Source: WOZL01 sp041678645
Lineage (GTDB): Bacteria > Patescibacteriota > Dojkabacteria > SC72
Assembly: GCA_041678645.1 (NCBI GenBank)
Contig: JBAYNT010000039.1
Location: forward strand, 1 to 5,697
Reading direction: 5' to 3'
DNA: 5,697 nt
A program made the translations under genes and the position numbers. This document shows positions 5,623 to 5,697 of this stretch, in pieces. The notes beneath the pieces were generated by a model. The model was not told where the DNA came from, made no database searches, and saw only the letters and a list, made by a program, of their open reading frames with translations. The number at the start of each line of letters is the position of its first letter. Positions within the stretch are counted from its first letter, which is position 1.

Positions 5623-5697
5623 TTGAATATTTGTATTGTTGAATTTAGATATAAAGTACAGAAAGTAAGTAATGAAAAAAAAAATATAAAAAAATAA
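5623..5697. other. A-rich 75-nt region without a supported gene
   Basis: After the last stop the sequence is strongly AT-rich. It has TTGAAT twice (5623-5628 and 5639-5644) and a run of ten A residues (5675-5684). An ATG at 5672 opens only a five-codon frame (MKKKI) before TAA at 5687-5689. With one-nucleotide slippage in the A-run the frame would reach the TAA at 5695-5697. I see no hairpin terminator and no strong promoter. A weak TTTG at 5630-5633 lacks a good -33 partner. It could be a spacer before the next gene or the start of an intergenic region. Confidence 0.4.

Overview
The window is a compact, AT-rich, one-strand gene cassette that looks like the late (virion and lysis-side) region of a tailed phage infecting a member of the Bacteroidota. 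Three things support this. The large protein carries tail-fibre repeats (NWN.AY.WGDHS..GYLTSY.ETDPVF) that are familiar from Bacteroidota phages and prophages. None of the seven visible start codons has a Shine-Dalgarno sequence; they sit in A/T-only contexts, mostly with A at -3, as expected for Bacteroidota translation. Genes are nearly end to end, with spacers of 2, 2, 11, 2, -14, 56 and 1 nt. A crAss-like or related podovirus is possible, but no capsid, portal, terminase or polymerase gene is present to settle this.

Layout: bases 1-369 hold the 3' end of an unrecognised gene cut by the window edge. Bases 372-2645 encode a 757-aa tail fibre with a collar-like N-terminus, tandem 41-aa repeats, His-x-His modules, a 'PSTTDSYTLGSSTYKFHDLWL' type C-terminal module and a final beta-rich domain. 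Bases 2648-3466 encode a protein made of five ~50-aa 'DLST' repeats, probably a beta-propeller. Bases 3478-3738 encode a small unknown protein, and 3741-4739 a 332-aa protein with enzyme-like motifs (HGHND, GDGLYRT, DDFSRDQ). Bases 4726-4923 encode a small Lys-rich protein that overlaps it. After the only sizeable internal gap (4924-4979) come a small probable membrane protein (4980-5234, holin-like candidate) and a helical 128-aa protein (5236-5622). The last 75 bases are A-rich and hold no supported gene.

How the genes may work together (inference): fibre and propeller would form the host-recognition apparatus, the 332-aa protein could be an associated envelope- or glycan-acting enzyme or a further structural protein, and the 84-aa and 128-aa pair could mark the transition to lysis functions. 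No endolysin, tRNA, CRISPR array, transposase, integrase or reverse transcriptase is seen.

Points of most interest are the enzyme-like motif set in the 332-aa protein, the five-fold DLST repeats, the recurrent TAATTATG stop/start junction, and an open TAG-readthrough frame that would turn the 56-nt gap into an ATGA overlap.
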